A DNA stretch of 64,000 nt from the NCBI GenBank assembly GCA_905182565.1, contig CAJJCB010000018.1, positions 62,001-126,000 on the forward strand, given 5' to 3'. Of the stretch, positions 17,203 to 26,294 are shown one piece after another. The notes under the pieces are model-generated. The model saw only the letters and a program-made list of their open reading frames with translations. It did not search any database and was not told where the DNA came from. Numbering within the stretch: position 1 is the first letter of the stretch; each line of letters begins with the position of its first letter. Source of the DNA: Acidimicrobiaceae bacterium. GTDB lineage: Bacteria; Actinomycetota; Acidimicrobiia; Acidimicrobiales; Poriferisodalaceae. Made by a program: the position numbers and the translations under genes.

Positions 17203-19152
17203 TTGACGGCATCCATCGGCTTTTTAGGAATTGCATTGGGCCTCATAGGCGCTTCTTGCGGATTGATAGAAATACTTTTAGCTTTGCTGATGCGGAAATC
17301 TTCAGGTTTTAAACGGTCGCTAGCTTGGGTGGTTCTGATGGTAGCTGGCTGTGTGATCGCAGTCGGAGCAATGGAGCTAGCACTATTACAAAATAATTTT
17401 TCACTAGCTTACGTCGCTGGAAATTCAACTATCGAGACACCGACTATCTACAAAATTGCTACGTTATGGGGCGCTCTCGAAGGTTCCTTATTGTTGTGGG
17501 CGCTTCTACTTTGTGGCTATGTGGGTGCTGCTGCTTGGTGCTTCAGAACCAAGATTAATGACAGACTTGTGGCGTGGTCTTTAGCAACAATGCTCGCCGT
17601 CTGCGTTTTTTTCTTCGGCCTCCTAATAGGCCCTGCTAGCCCATTCGACACTTTAACTTCGGTTCCTCTCGATGGAGAGGGCTTGAACCCTTTGCTGCGA
17701 AACCATCCGCTTATGGCAATTCACCCAGTGATGCTTTATCTCGGTTACGTGGGCTTCACGGTCCCTTTTGCTTTTGCTGTTGGCGCTTTAATTACCGGCC
17801 GTCTCGGTGAGGGATGGCTAGTGGCCACGCGGACGTGGACACTGATCGCATGGGGATGTCTTAGCATTGGAATTTTGTTAGGAGCATGGTGGTCTTATGA
17901 AGTTCTAGGTTGGGGTGGTTACTGGGCATGGGATCCGGTTGAAAATGCGTCATTTTTGCCATGGCTGACAGGAACTGCGTTTTTGCATTCAGTTATTGTT
18001 CAAGAACGCCGTGGAATGCTCAGAGTTTGGAACCTATCGCTATTGCTAGCTACTTTTGCATTGACAATTTTTGGTACTTTCCTAACTCGTTCCGGCGTAA
18101 TTGACTCCGTCCATGAGTTCAGTGCCTCGAGTATCGGCCCTCTGTTTTTGGGTTTTTTTGCCATAATAGTAGTAGGTTCTGTTTTCTTAGTTGGCTGGAG
18201 GGGAGATCGAATTCGATCTCCGGGTTCCATTGACTCACCCTTCTCGCGCGAAGGTACGTTTTTAGCTAACAATTTCCTATTTGCATTATTCGCGTTTGTT
18301 GTACTGCTCGGAACCATTTTTCCGCTTCTAGTAGAAGCGGTGAGCAATGAACAAATAGCAGTAGGGCGCCCATACTTTGATCGGATGCTTATGCCGATCG
18401 GCTTGGCACTGCTCGCTTTGATGAGCGTTTCTCCAATGCTCAGCTGGCGATCCACTTCGGTTACGACCCTTGCTGGAAAGCTTTTGGGCCCTGCGGCTTG
18501 TGGCGCTGGGACTATGGCATTATCAATAGCGCTAGGAGCGCATGGCGTGTGGCCGGTGCTTGGTTTGGGACTGGGTGGCTCAACTCTTGGTTCGGCGGCT
18601 CATCAAATTTTGATTGGGACTCGACGCCACGGTTGGAAAGGAATAATTGGGCGAACCGGTGGCGGAATGGTAGCGCACATTGGAATTGCTCTAATCGCTT
18701 TTGGCTTTATCGCTAGTACTGCATTTAGTGAAGAAGGCGAGTTTGTTTTACAGCCTGGAGATTCAGCTTCTGTTGCAGGACATGAAGTTACTTTTGTGGG
18801 TGTTGAAGATTATTTTGATGGTCCTAATCGCGTGGTTAGCGCCCAGATCAAGGTAGAGGGAAGGGGAACTTTCTCTCCAGCAATTACCCGCTACCCAACT
18901 TTCGGAAGGCCCATCTCCACCCCATCAGTAGCTACGAGTTGGGTCGATGACGTGTACTTAAGCTTGGCTGCTATTCCTGACGAAGGTATGGATCGGATTA
19001 CGCTGCGCGTCTTAATAAAGCCACTCGTAGTTTGGATATGGATGGGGGGTGCCCTAATTGGCTTAGGGACGCTCTTAGCGCTGATACCAAATCGCCGTGA
19101 AATATCGAAAGAAGATTCTCCATCCTCAGAGGTACAAGAGGCGAAACTCTGA
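17203..19152 (+). CDS. ccmF: Cytochrome c heme lyase CcmF
   Basis: Large membrane protein that ligates heme to apocytochrome c. 649 residues with about 14-15 membrane segments. The WWD motif WGGYWAWDPVENASFLPWL lies near 240-258, and the conserved HPVMLYLGYVGFTVPFAFA segment near 180-200. A C-terminal periplasmic domain (about 510-600) precedes the last helix. The start is TTG at 17203, six bases after the ccmE stop. The gene is of normal family length. Its stop overlaps the ccmG ATG. Confidence 0.95.
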   Translation: MTASIGFLGIALGLIGASCGLIEILLALLMRKSSGFKRSLAWVVLMVAGCVIAVGAMELALLQNNFSLAYVAGNSTIETPTIYKIATLWGALEGSLLLWALLLCGYVGAAAWCFRTKINDRLVAWSLATMLAVCVFFFGLLIGPASPFDTLTSVPLDGEGLNPLLRNHPLMAIHPVMLYLGYVGFTVPFAFAVGALITGRLGEGWLVATRTWTLIAWGCLSIGILLGAWWSYEVLGWGGYWAWDPVENASFLPWLTGTAFLHSVIVQERRGMLRVWNLSLLLATFALTIFGTFLTRSGVIDSVHEFSASSIGPLFLGFFAIIVVGSVFLVGWRGDRIRSPGSIDSPFSREGTFLANNFLFALFAFVVLLGTIFPLLVEAVSNEQIAVGRPYFDRMLMPIGLALLALMSVSPMLSWRSTSVTTLAGKLLGPAACGAGTMALSIALGAHGVWPVLGLGLGGSTLGSAAHQILIGTRRHGWKGIIGRTGGGMVAHIGIALIAFGFIASTAFSEEGEFVLQPGDSASVAGHEVTFVGVEDYFDGPNRVVSAQIKVEGRGTFSPAITRYPTFGRPISTPSVATSWVDDVYLSLAAIPDEGMDRITLRVLIKPLVVWIWMGGALIGLGTLLALIPNRREISKEDSPSSEVQEAKL

Positions 19153-19697
19153 TGACTAAAAATATTGGATCTATTCGCGTTGTGGCATGGGTCGTAGCGT
19201 TTGTGATGGTTTCAGTACTTGGAATACTTGCTGTTCGTACTTCATCGGGAGACGCGCTTCGCTCGAGTAACGTAATTGGCCAGCTAGTTCCTGACATTTC
19301 AGGAGTTGATTTCAATGGCGATGTTTTCTCGATTGACGATCATAAATCTAAGTGGGTACTAGTAAATTTTTTTGCTTCCTGGTGTGTGCCGTGCGAACGT
19401 GAACACCCTGAGCTAGAAGCGTTTTCGAAGAAGCATGCCGATGATGCGGTAGTCATAAGCGTGCCATTTGGCGACACTGAAAAGGATGCTCGAGAGTTCT
19501 TTAAAAGGCTGGGCGGTGATTGGCCTGTAGTCATCGATGATGATGCTCAATGGGCTGTGGCGTTTGGCGTTCTCAGGCCACCAGAATCTTTTTTGGTAGG
19601 TCCAGGAGGTGCCGTGGTAGCTAAATGGCAAGGAGAAATTTCGCTCGAAGGGGTCGATGAAGTTATTGATCTCGTGGGAAGAGAATCGAAAAACTGA
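19152..19697 (+). CDS. ccmG: Thiol:disulfide oxidoreductase, TlpA/CcmG (DsbE) type
   Basis: Membrane-tethered thioredoxin-fold protein that keeps the CXXCH cysteines of apocytochrome c reduced. 181 residues with an N-terminal anchor (about 8-28), the WVLVNFFASWCVPC active site (Cys78 and Cys81), a cis-Pro region near RPPESFLV, and the GLP-type insertion of TlpA proteins. The ATG overlaps the ccmF stop, tying it to cytochrome c maturation rather than to general redox folding. Confidence 0.92.
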   Translation: MTKNIGSIRVVAWVVAFVMVSVLGILAVRTSSGDALRSSNVIGQLVPDISGVDFNGDVFSIDDHKSKWVLVNFFASWCVPCEREHPELEAFSKKHADDAVVISVPFGDTEKDAREFFKRLGGDWPVVIDDDAQWAVAFGVLRPPESFLVGPGGAVVAKWQGEISLEGVDEVIDLVGRESKN

Positions 19698-19699
19698 TT

Positions 19700-20158
19700 A
19701 TGTCGAGATTGCAACGCTATGGATGGTTAAGCGTATTGGTAGTTTTTGTTGGCTCATTGGCTATGGCTATAACGAACGACGACGTGCCAGCGACGATAGC
19801 TGAACGTGCATACGAGATAAAGGCGAATACGTTATGCCCAGTTTGTGATGGCCAAAATGTTTTAGAGTCCAATGCGCCAGTTGCTGCGGCGATCAGGAGA
19901 CAAGTAGACGAGTTGATTGAGGAAGATCGATCTGATGAAGAAATTCACGCATATCTTGCTCGTCAATATGGGCAAGACGTTAACGCTAAGCCGCCTGGGA
20001 CTGGTATCTCGTCGCTAGTGTGGATAATTCCAGTTCTTGTGGCTGTTCTTGCTGTCGGAGTTTTAAGTAGTTCATTTAAAAGGTGGCGTTCGGGTAGAGG
20101 AAAATTAGTTACCGATGAGGATCGAGAGTTAGTTAGAAAGTTACGTGACGAGCCATGA
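19700..20158 (+). CDS. ccmH: Cytochrome c maturation protein CcmH
   Basis: Periplasmic thiol protein that works with CcmG and CcmF on apocytochrome c. 152 residues: signal/anchor helix at about 8-25, the active-site motif TLCPVCDGQNV (Cys46, Cys49), the helical ESNAPVAAAIRRQVDELIEE segment, and a C-terminal membrane helix (about 104-123). This is the short CcmH form; the TPR part is encoded by the next gene, whose start overlaps its stop by four bases. Confidence 0.93.
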   Translation: MSRLQRYGWLSVLVVFVGSLAMAITNDDVPATIAERAYEIKANTLCPVCDGQNVLESNAPVAAAIRRQVDELIEEDRSDEEIHAYLARQYGQDVNAKPPGTGISSLVWIIPVLVAVLAVGVLSSSFKRWRSGRGKLVTDEDRELVRKLRDEP

Positions 20159-20985
20159 CAGCATCGGGTCGGCGTATAGACCAACTTGCTCGACTGGAAG
20201 AGGAGCGCTCTTTCCTGCTTCATTCCTTAGATGATTTAGATGCTGAAATCAGAAATGGGGATTTAGATGAGCATGAATATCTAACCATTAGAAATGACTA
20301 CATAGCACGAGTTGCTGCGGTATCGAAGCGCATTGCAGAAGGAGCGGAAAGTTTAGAGGCTATAGCTTCTCCTCAAAAAAGTAAGTTCGTGTATCTGGCT
20401 CTGATCGTGATTTTGGGCCTTCTGGCAGGAATTCTTGTCGCACAATATTCTGGGTTGCGGCAACCTGGTGAAACAATTACTGGGGAGATCGAGCAGTCAC
20501 CGAGGGCCCTGCTGGCCGAGGCCGAAAATTTCTTTCTTCAAGGAGAATTTGATAGTTCTCGTCTGGTTGTCGAAGAAATTTTGCGGGACACCCCAGATTC
20601 TTTTGGAGCATTGCTTCTTTCAGCGAGGTTGCATGAAGAGGCGCAGGAAATCTTGGAGGCCATACGGCAGTTAGACCAAATATTAAAAAACGATGTCGAT
20701 AATCTTGATGCTCTCACACTCAGAGGGTGGATCCTAGTTCGGATCGATAGCCCAGAGCTTCTAGCAGAAGGTGTTCGAAATCTTGACAGGGCAATTGAAA
20801 ATAAGCCTAAAAAATTTGATGCCTATGTCTTTAGAGGGTACGTAGCTCGTTACCTTGAAAAAGATTTAGAACGTGCGGTGCTGATGTACGAGACCGCTTT
20901 GTCGTTAGACCCGCCTCCCGCTATGGCTGATCAATTGAGGCTTTTCGTGACAGAGATGAATAATGAAGTGGGTATGCGAAGCTAG
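20155..20985 (+). CDS. ccmI: CcmI-like TPR protein
   Basis: 276-residue membrane-anchored tetratricopeptide protein at the end of the ccm operon. Residues 1-70 are charged and likely coiled coil, then a membrane helix (about 80-102, VYLALIVILGLLAGILVAQY), then about three TPR-like helical repeats (120-260). CcmI chaperones apocytochromes to the CcmFH lyase. Sequence identity to model CcmI proteins cannot be judged by eye, so the name rests on architecture and its overlap with ccmH. Confidence 0.8.
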   Translation: MTASGRRIDQLARLEEERSFLLHSLDDLDAEIRNGDLDEHEYLTIRNDYIARVAAVSKRIAEGAESLEAIASPQKSKFVYLALIVILGLLAGILVAQYSGLRQPGETITGEIEQSPRALLAEAENFFLQGEFDSSRLVVEEILRDTPDSFGALLLSARLHEEAQEILEAIRQLDQILKNDVDNLDALTLRGWILVRIDSPELLAEGVRNLDRAIENKPKKFDAYVFRGYVARYLEKDLERAVLMYETALSLDPPPAMADQLRLFVTEMNNEVGMRS

Positions 20986-21175
20986 ATTTAAAATATTTTA
21001 ATCGTAGGTACATCCTTGAATTAGATGAAAATAACGTCAGGGCCGTTATGGAAACATTTTCTTGGTCACGAGAAAAAAGATTGAACGAGTAGGTTAACGG
21101 CCGTAAGAGTAGATTCTAAGGTAGGGCGGTGTTCAGCACTGTGCATGTCGCCGCCGAATGCTTGGAGCATTTCCT
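20986..21175. other. Intergenic region between ccmI and mrp
   Basis: A small hairpin, ATAACG-TCAGGGC-CGTTAT, lies at 21031-21049 followed by ACATTTTC; it may weakly terminate the ccm transcript. Nothing else recognised. GGAG at 21164-21167 is the ribosome binding site for the mrp ATG at 21176. Confidence 0.4.
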
Positions 21176-22318
21176 ATGTCTCAAATTGATGATCAGCTAG
21201 CTTCCGTAGTCGGAGCTGTCATAGACCCTGAGCTAAGAGCTGACTTGCTTCAAATGGGCATGCTGCGGGCTGCCAGCGCTGCTGGGGCAGCAGCGCAAGT
21301 CGTGGTGGCCCTTCCGTCTGAAGATTGGCCGGTTCGCCGTGAGCTCGAGCAACTAATAGTAGAAGCTAGTAGGCAGGTGAACGGAGTCGACTCCGTAGCT
21401 GTCGAATTCACCATTATGGATGAAGCTGAACAAGCAACGTTGCGTGCACAGCTAATTGGTGACCCCGCTGCTACAGCAGGAAGTCAGCAAAGCCATGGCC
21501 ATGCTGAAGGTCGTGCCGTTCCGTTTGCTGAGCCTGGGAATCGAACTCGGGTGCTATTGATTGCGAGTGGTAAGGGTGGCGTTGGAAAATCTAGTGTCAC
21601 AACAAATCTTGCTATCTCTTTAGCGAAAAGGGGAAGCCGCGCTGCAATTATAGATGCAGATGTTTGGGGATTTTCTATTCCTCGAATGCTTGGGGTGGAT
21701 CGCCCTCCGGCTGTTATCGACCAAATGGTTGTGCCAGTGGAAGCCAATGGCGTTCGGTGTATCTCAATGGGGTTTTTTGCTCGAGAGGACCAACCGGTGA
21801 TTTGGCGAGGGCCAATGTTACACAAGGCCTTGGAACAATTTTTAACCGATGTGTACTGGGATAATCCCGATTATTTGCTCGTAGACCTGCCGCCTGGAAC
21901 CGGCGATATTTCACTGTCGTTGGCTCAATTTTTGCCAAAGTCGGAATTAATTGTGGTGACTACGCCTCAGCCAGCAGCTCAAAAAGTTGCGCAACGGGCT
22001 GCCTATATGGCAGAAAAAGTTAATTTACAGGTCAGAGCGGTAATTGAAAACATGAGTTGGTTCACAGGCGATGATGGTAAAAAGTATGAAATTTTTGGCA
22101 GCGGAGGCGGTACGGAATTAGCTAGTGAACTAGATGTCCCGCTTCTTGGGCAGATTCCTATAGTCTCTGCTCTTCGTGAAGGTGGAGATAACGGGCGCCC
22201 GATTACTGTAGTAGATCCAGAAAACGAAGCATCCAAGGTTTTCTTTGAAATGGCTCGACTTTTAGAAGAAGAACATCTTCCAACCAGACGATATAATGAA
22301 GGACTCAAACTTCTCTAA
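21176..22318 (+). CDS. mrp: Mrp/NBP35-family iron-sulfur carrier P-loop ATPase
   Basis: 380 residues. The N-terminal MIP18/DUF59-like domain (about 1-90, VIDPELRADLLQMGML) is followed by a deviant Walker A, SGKGGVGKSS (133-139), DADVWGFSIPRMLG, and DLPPGTGDISLS. Mrp proteins bind and transfer Fe-S clusters. The CXXC found in E. coli Mrp after ENMS is absent (WFTGDDGKKY), as in various actinobacterial members. The ATG at 21176 is preferred over 21158 because a GGAG lies eight bases upstream. It may supply clusters to WhiB1 and other Fe-S proteins encoded nearby; that is inference. Confidence 0.9.
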   Translation: MSQIDDQLASVVGAVIDPELRADLLQMGMLRAASAAGAAAQVVVALPSEDWPVRRELEQLIVEASRQVNGVDSVAVEFTIMDEAEQATLRAQLIGDPAATAGSQQSHGHAEGRAVPFAEPGNRTRVLLIASGKGGVGKSSVTTNLAISLAKRGSRAAIIDADVWGFSIPRMLGVDRPPAVIDQMVVPVEANGVRCISMGFFAREDQPVIWRGPMLHKALEQFLTDVYWDNPDYLLVDLPPGTGDISLSLAQFLPKSELIVVTTPQPAAQKVAQRAAYMAEKVNLQVRAVIENMSWFTGDDGKKYEIFGSGGGTELASELDVPLLGQIPIVSALREGGDNGRPITVVDPENEASKVFFEMARLLEEEHLPTRRYNEGLKLL

Positions 22319-22379
22319 CGCTTAGCTAGTGAATCAGATGTGCCGCTTCTTGATCGATGAAAAATTATAGGAGTTTAAG

Positions 22380-23969
22380 TTGGGAACTATTCGAGAAATT
22401 CGCTTTGAGAACCGTTTCACGAACTTCTTGCCAGCCGATAGCGAGGCTGAGAACCGAGAACGGCAAGTCTATGCCGCCTGCTATTCTCGAGTAACTCCTG
22501 CCAAAGTTAAAGACCCGAAGCTGGTAGCTCATAGTAAAGAGATGATGGCTTTGCTAGGTCTAGATCCCCTGATAGATGGTGATGGTGATATTGCGGCAGT
22601 TCTGAGTGGCGCAAAGAATTTGCCAGGCATGGACCCTCATGCGATGTGCTACGGCGGCCATCAATTCGGGCATTGGGCCGGGCAACTAGGTGATGGTCGA
22701 GCTATCGCACTAGGGGAGATAGTTGATGTAAATGGTCAACATCAGATGCTGCAGCTAAAGGGAGCCGGACCTACTCCGTATTCTCGATCTGCTGATGGTC
22801 TTGCTGTAATGAGATCATCAGTTCGTGAGTTTCTCTGCAGCGAGGCGATGCATCATCTGGGAGTTCCGACTACGAGAGCGTTAAGCCTGGTGGGAACCGG
22901 AGATGCTGTGATGAGAGACATGTTTTATAACGGCAATGTGAAGCCTGAGCCGGGAGCTATCGTCTGCCGAGTCGCTCCTTCGTTTATCAGATTTGGTAAC
23001 TTCGAAATTTTTTCTTCTCGGGATGACATTGAGAACCTCAGAAAATTGACTGACTTTGTTATAGAAACCCAGTTTGAAGAGATCGATGTTCTTGACCCTG
23101 ACAAGTATGTTCTCTTTTTGAATGAAGTGGTGTCTCGTACCGCTGAAATGGTTGTTGAGTGGATGAGAGTTGGATTCGTTCATGGAGTAATGAATACGGA
23201 TAATATGTCAATTCTTGGTTTGACTATTGACTATGGGCCCTACGGCTGGCTGGACAACTATGATCCAGATTGGACCCCGAACACGACTGATGCCGCTCAA
23301 AAGCGTTACCGCTATGGATACCAGTCACAAGTTGCTCACTGGAATTTAGCTCAATTAGCGAATGCCTTGTACCCGCTGATAGGGGAGGTTGAGCCGTTGC
23401 AAGCTGCCATAGATAAATACAAAACTTTGTATGAAAAAAAGTGGGCTGTGATGATGGCAGCCAAACTTGGTCTGCCAAATCTTTGGGAAGCACCAAATAA
23501 ACAGATAGCTGACTTGGCGCTCAAAGTGTTGGAACTGACCGAGACTGATATGACCATCTTTTGGCGGCAATTAGCAGAAGTTCCTAGTAACGCGGAGATT
23601 GGCGCAGATGACCGGATTAATCCACTCAAAAAATCTCACTACAAACCAGAAGATCTGGATCTAGAGAAAGAAGCCCAGATACAAGCGTTCGCTGATGCTT
23701 ATGCCACTCGGTTACGGTTACTAAATATCCACGATGCTGAACGGCGTGAAAGCATGAACGCTGTTAACCCTAAGTTTGTTTTGCGTAACTATCTGAGTCA
23801 AATAGCAATTGAGCAGGCTGAAGTTGGCAACAACGAGCTAGTAAATGAACTACTGGATGTGATGAGGCATCCATATGACGACCAGGCAAACAATCAAAAA
23901 TATGCGGAATTGCGCCCTGATTGGGCGCGAACTAAGCCTGGATGTTCACAGCTCTCTTGTAGTTCGTAG
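22380..23969 (+). CDS. selO: SelO/YdiU-family protein (protein AMPylase type)
   Basis: 529-residue pseudokinase-fold protein. SelO enzymes transfer AMP from ATP to protein hydroxyls in response to oxidative stress. Visible motifs: CYGGHQFGHWAGQLGDGRAIALGE (about 87-110), LQLKGAGPTPYSRSADGLAVMRSSVREFL, VHGVMNTDNMSILGLTIDYGPYGWLD, and a C-terminus ending in Cys-Ser-Ser. The terminal Cys corresponds to the selenocysteine of vertebrate SelO. The start is a TTG with AGGAG six bases upstream. Substrates in this organism are unknown. Confidence 0.93.
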   Translation: MGTIREIRFENRFTNFLPADSEAENRERQVYAACYSRVTPAKVKDPKLVAHSKEMMALLGLDPLIDGDGDIAAVLSGAKNLPGMDPHAMCYGGHQFGHWAGQLGDGRAIALGEIVDVNGQHQMLQLKGAGPTPYSRSADGLAVMRSSVREFLCSEAMHHLGVPTTRALSLVGTGDAVMRDMFYNGNVKPEPGAIVCRVAPSFIRFGNFEIFSSRDDIENLRKLTDFVIETQFEEIDVLDPDKYVLFLNEVVSRTAEMVVEWMRVGFVHGVMNTDNMSILGLTIDYGPYGWLDNYDPDWTPNTTDAAQKRYRYGYQSQVAHWNLAQLANALYPLIGEVEPLQAAIDKYKTLYEKKWAVMMAAKLGLPNLWEAPNKQIADLALKVLELTETDMTIFWRQLAEVPSNAEIGADDRINPLKKSHYKPEDLDLEKEAQIQAFADAYATRLRLLNIHDAERRESMNAVNPKFVLRNYLSQIAIEQAEVGNNELVNELLDVMRHPYDDQANNQKYAELRPDWARTKPGCSQLSCSS

Positions 23970-24054
23970 TGGTCCTGGTCGCGTCTACCCGTAAAGTAAC
24001 TTTCAGAGAAACCAACTGGGGTTCCCCAACAATATTTTGAAGAGGAAAATTTGC

Positions 24055-24285
24055 GTGGATATCCGAATCGGTATTATGAACGTAGTGCGAGAGCTTAATC
24101 TTGAAGTAGCTGATGAAACCGCCGCCGGCGTTAGAGCAGACGTAGAAGCGGCAATAACTGCGAAAACAGGAACCTTGTGGCTAACCGACCGTGATGGACG
24201 GCAAATAGGAGTGCCTGCCGCCCAACTTGCTTATGTCGAGTTGGGTAGTACCTCAGACAGGCGTATCGGTTTTTCTGCAGAATAG
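24055..24285 (+). CDS. DUF3107 family protein (TB9.4-like)
   Basis: 76 residues from a GTG with AGAGGA eight bases upstream. Reads as DUF3107: a first strand DIRIGIMNVVRELNLE, a short helix, then GTLWLTDRDGRQIGVPAAQLAYVELG and a terminal RRIGF. The family is a small actinobacterial protein of unknown function; Rv3208A (TB9.4) is the mycobacterial member. That gene lies near the whiB1-pdtaS region in M. tuberculosis too, so its position just upstream of pdtaS here fits a conserved neighbourhood. Confidence 0.82.
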   Translation: MDIRIGIMNVVRELNLEVADETAAGVRADVEAAITAKTGTLWLTDRDGRQIGVPAAQLAYVELGSTSDRRIGFSAE

Positions 24286-24333
24286 TCCAGTTAAAACCGC
24301 ACCTCAGCTAGCTAGCAGCTATTTTGGTGGTTA

Positions 24334-25815
24334 ATGCCTACCCTCGCCGAGTTGAACCGTCTTGGATCAGCACTCACTGCAGAGCAGTTGCTTCATCTGA
24401 AAAGACTTGTTCCTTGGCTGGGTCTGCTTGCAGACTTATCTTTTTCCGATTTGCTTCTATTTGTGCCGGCAGAAGTCGGAAGCAAAAAGTTCGCTGTCGT
24501 TAGTCAAATCAGACCGACAACTGGTCAAACTTTGTATGAAGATGACCACGTTGGTATGAAAGTGAACAATGTCGAGCGCCCCCTAATATTTCAGTCTTAT
24601 GAACTTGGACATACGGTCGAAGGCGAAGTTCCGATAAAGCCGAGTAATCGACTTGCGAGGGTAACTTCTATTCCAGTTGTATTTGGACCTGACGTGATAG
24701 CGGTGCTAAGTCGTGAAGTCTCGCCAGACTTTTTGAAGAAACGAGATTTTGGCGAGCTTGAGCGTAACTACCTAGAGACATTCGCCCGGTTTTCAGAAAT
24801 GATCTCGGCAGGACTTTTTCCGCTACGTGACGAAGACGTGAATCTAGACGAGGTGCCAAGAGTCGGAGATGGTCTTTTGGTCCTGGATAAAGATGGACGA
24901 ATCGAGTACATCTCACCGAATGCTCTCAGCAATCTTCATCGGATTGGTGTAGTTGGAAATGTGACAGGGCGAAAGTTAGAACATCTAAAACTTGGTCAGG
25001 AAGTCATTAGTGATCTCATTACTGCAACTGTTCCTGTAGCGCACGAGATAGAACAATCTGAAGTAATTGTTCAGGCCATGGCTGTTCCAATTTTTCATAA
25101 TTCTGGACCTCGTGAAACTATTATTTTACTGAGAGACGTTACGGAGTTAAGAAGAAGAGATCGTCTACTTTTGTCTAAAGATGCAACTATTCGTGAGATT
25201 CATCACCGAGTAAAAAACAATCTTCAAACGATCACTTCGTTATTGCGATTACAAGGAAGACGCCTCGAGTCATTTGAGGCAAAAATTGCGATAGAAGAGT
25301 CGGTCCGACGGATCCGGGCGATCGCGTTGGTTCACGAGACATTAGCGAACGTTTCAGTTGATGACGTTAGCTTGTTCGAAGTAGCTCAATTGTTAGCTCG
25401 AACTGCACAAGATAGTTTTACGTCTAAAGAAAGGCCGGTGGAGTTCTCGGTTCATGGTGATGTCGGATTAGTCCCGTCAGTCGTGGTTACCCAGTTAGCC
25501 GTGGTTCTAAATGAGTTACTTCAAAATGCTGTTGATCATGCGTTCCCAAGTGATTCGCCCTTGGTTGATGGCTTAGCAGGCACAGTCGAAGTTCATTTGT
25601 CGAGGCCTGAAGCTAACACTTTAGTTATGAAAGTATTAGATGACGGGATTGGATTGCCGCCAAATTTCAACATAGAAGAACAGCGAGGGCTTGGAACTTC
25701 GATTATCCGCGCTTTAGCTAGCTCTGAATTAGGTGGAGGCATAACAATGCGACGCAGGATCGATTCATCGGGTTCGGAAGCCTTAGTGCAGGTCCCGATC
25801 GCGTCTACTGAGTAA
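24334..25815 (+). CDS. pdtaS: Sensor histidine kinase, PdtaS type
   Basis: 493-residue soluble two-component kinase. The N-terminal GAF-like domain (about 1-165, starting with the LLADLSFSDLLLFVPAE segment typical of PdtaS) is followed by a PAS domain (about 172-270), a HisKA_2-type dimerisation helix with REIHHRVKNNLQT (phosphoacceptor His290/291), and an HATPase domain (NELLQNAVDHA, DDGIGLPPN, GLGTSII). In mycobacteria PdtaS signals to the antiterminator-type regulator PdtaR and responds to redox or nitrosative cues. No membrane segment is present. The partner regulator gene is not in this window. Confidence 0.9.
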   Translation: MPTLAELNRLGSALTAEQLLHLKRLVPWLGLLADLSFSDLLLFVPAEVGSKKFAVVSQIRPTTGQTLYEDDHVGMKVNNVERPLIFQSYELGHTVEGEVPIKPSNRLARVTSIPVVFGPDVIAVLSREVSPDFLKKRDFGELERNYLETFARFSEMISAGLFPLRDEDVNLDEVPRVGDGLLVLDKDGRIEYISPNALSNLHRIGVVGNVTGRKLEHLKLGQEVISDLITATVPVAHEIEQSEVIVQAMAVPIFHNSGPRETIILLRDVTELRRRDRLLLSKDATIREIHHRVKNNLQTITSLLRLQGRRLESFEAKIAIEESVRRIRAIALVHETLANVSVDDVSLFEVAQLLARTAQDSFTSKERPVEFSVHGDVGLVPSVVVTQLAVVLNELLQNAVDHAFPSDSPLVDGLAGTVEVHLSRPEANTLVMKVLDDGIGLPPNFNIEEQRGLGTSIIRALASSELGGGITMRRRIDSSGSEALVQVPIASTE

Positions 25816-25842
25816 TTGAACAGGAGCTAAGCTCCCTGTCTG

Positions 25843-26127
25843 TTATCCGGCATTCCTCAAGGAAGCATTTCGTTCACGACGAATTTGGCGTCGCTCTTCT
25901 TCGGAAGCGCCACCCCAAACCCCAGAGTCTTGATTAGTTTTTAAAGCAAAATCGAGACACACCTCGACACAGGCGCAGTTTTCGCATACAGCTTTGGCGA
26001 CGGCTATTTTTCGTAGCGCTGAACCAGTGCTACCAATTGGGAAAAAAACCGCAGGATCTACGTCTCGGCATTTGGCATGGTTCTGCCATAGGCTGCTCTC
26101 AAGAAGTACTGTTCCTCTGGTGGTCAT
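25843..26127 (-). CDS. whiB1: WhiB-family iron-sulfur transcription factor, WhiB1-like
   Basis: 94-residue [4Fe-4S] regulator. The cluster ligands are Cys20, Cys48, Cys51 and Cys57 (CxxC then five residues to the last Cys); the GVWGG turn is at 69-73 and is followed by a basic tail for DNA binding. The RDVDPAVFFPIG and NQDSGVWGG segments resemble WhiB1, which in M. tuberculosis is essential, reacts with nitric oxide and binds the housekeeping sigma factor. The gene is convergent with pdtaS, as in M. tuberculosis (Rv3219/Rv3220c). A GGAGGA precedes the ATG. The long upstream leader is structured (see separate entries). Confidence 0.92.
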   Translation of the reverse strand: MTTRGTVLLESSLWQNHAKCRDVDPAVFFPIGSTGSALRKIAVAKAVCENCACVEVCLDFALKTNQDSGVWGGASEEERRQIRRERNASLRNAG

Positions 26128-26199
26128 ATGGGGCTTTCCTCCGGGTGCTGCTTGCTAATTTTATTACAAGCGATAATTTCTCATTATTAAGATCTGGCG

Positions 26200-26270
26200 T
26201 TTAGGGGTGTGGCGAGAAAGTTTAGATACGGACAGCTCGCACACTCATTCTCTGAGATCCACGCCCTAAA
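26200..26270 (-). promoter_or_regulatory. Structured element in the whiB1 leader with two competing folds
   Basis: Two exclusive pairings are possible. Fold A is an inner hairpin of 9 bp with one bulge (26207-26216 with 26236-26244), closed outside by a 7-bp perfect stem TTTAGGG/CCCTAAA. Fold B extends the outer stem into 12 bp (26200-26212 with 26259-26270), which breaks the inner hairpin. It lies about 75 bases before the whiB1 ATG, within the predicted transcript. Class unknown; the element might also act on the plus strand toward the phosphodiesterase gene. Confidence 0.45.
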
Positions 26271-26294
26271 AAGATATTTTTTCAGCGACTAGTT

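Noticed and set aside
21525-21560. tRNA T-arm-like sequence (GGGAATCGAACTCGGG)
   Set aside because: It lies inside the intact mrp frame, and no acceptor or anticodon arms can be built around it.
24298-24328. Palindromic AGCTAGCTAGC cluster before pdtaS as an operator
   Set aside because: The symmetry is low-complexity and imperfect, and there is no sign of a defined half-site.
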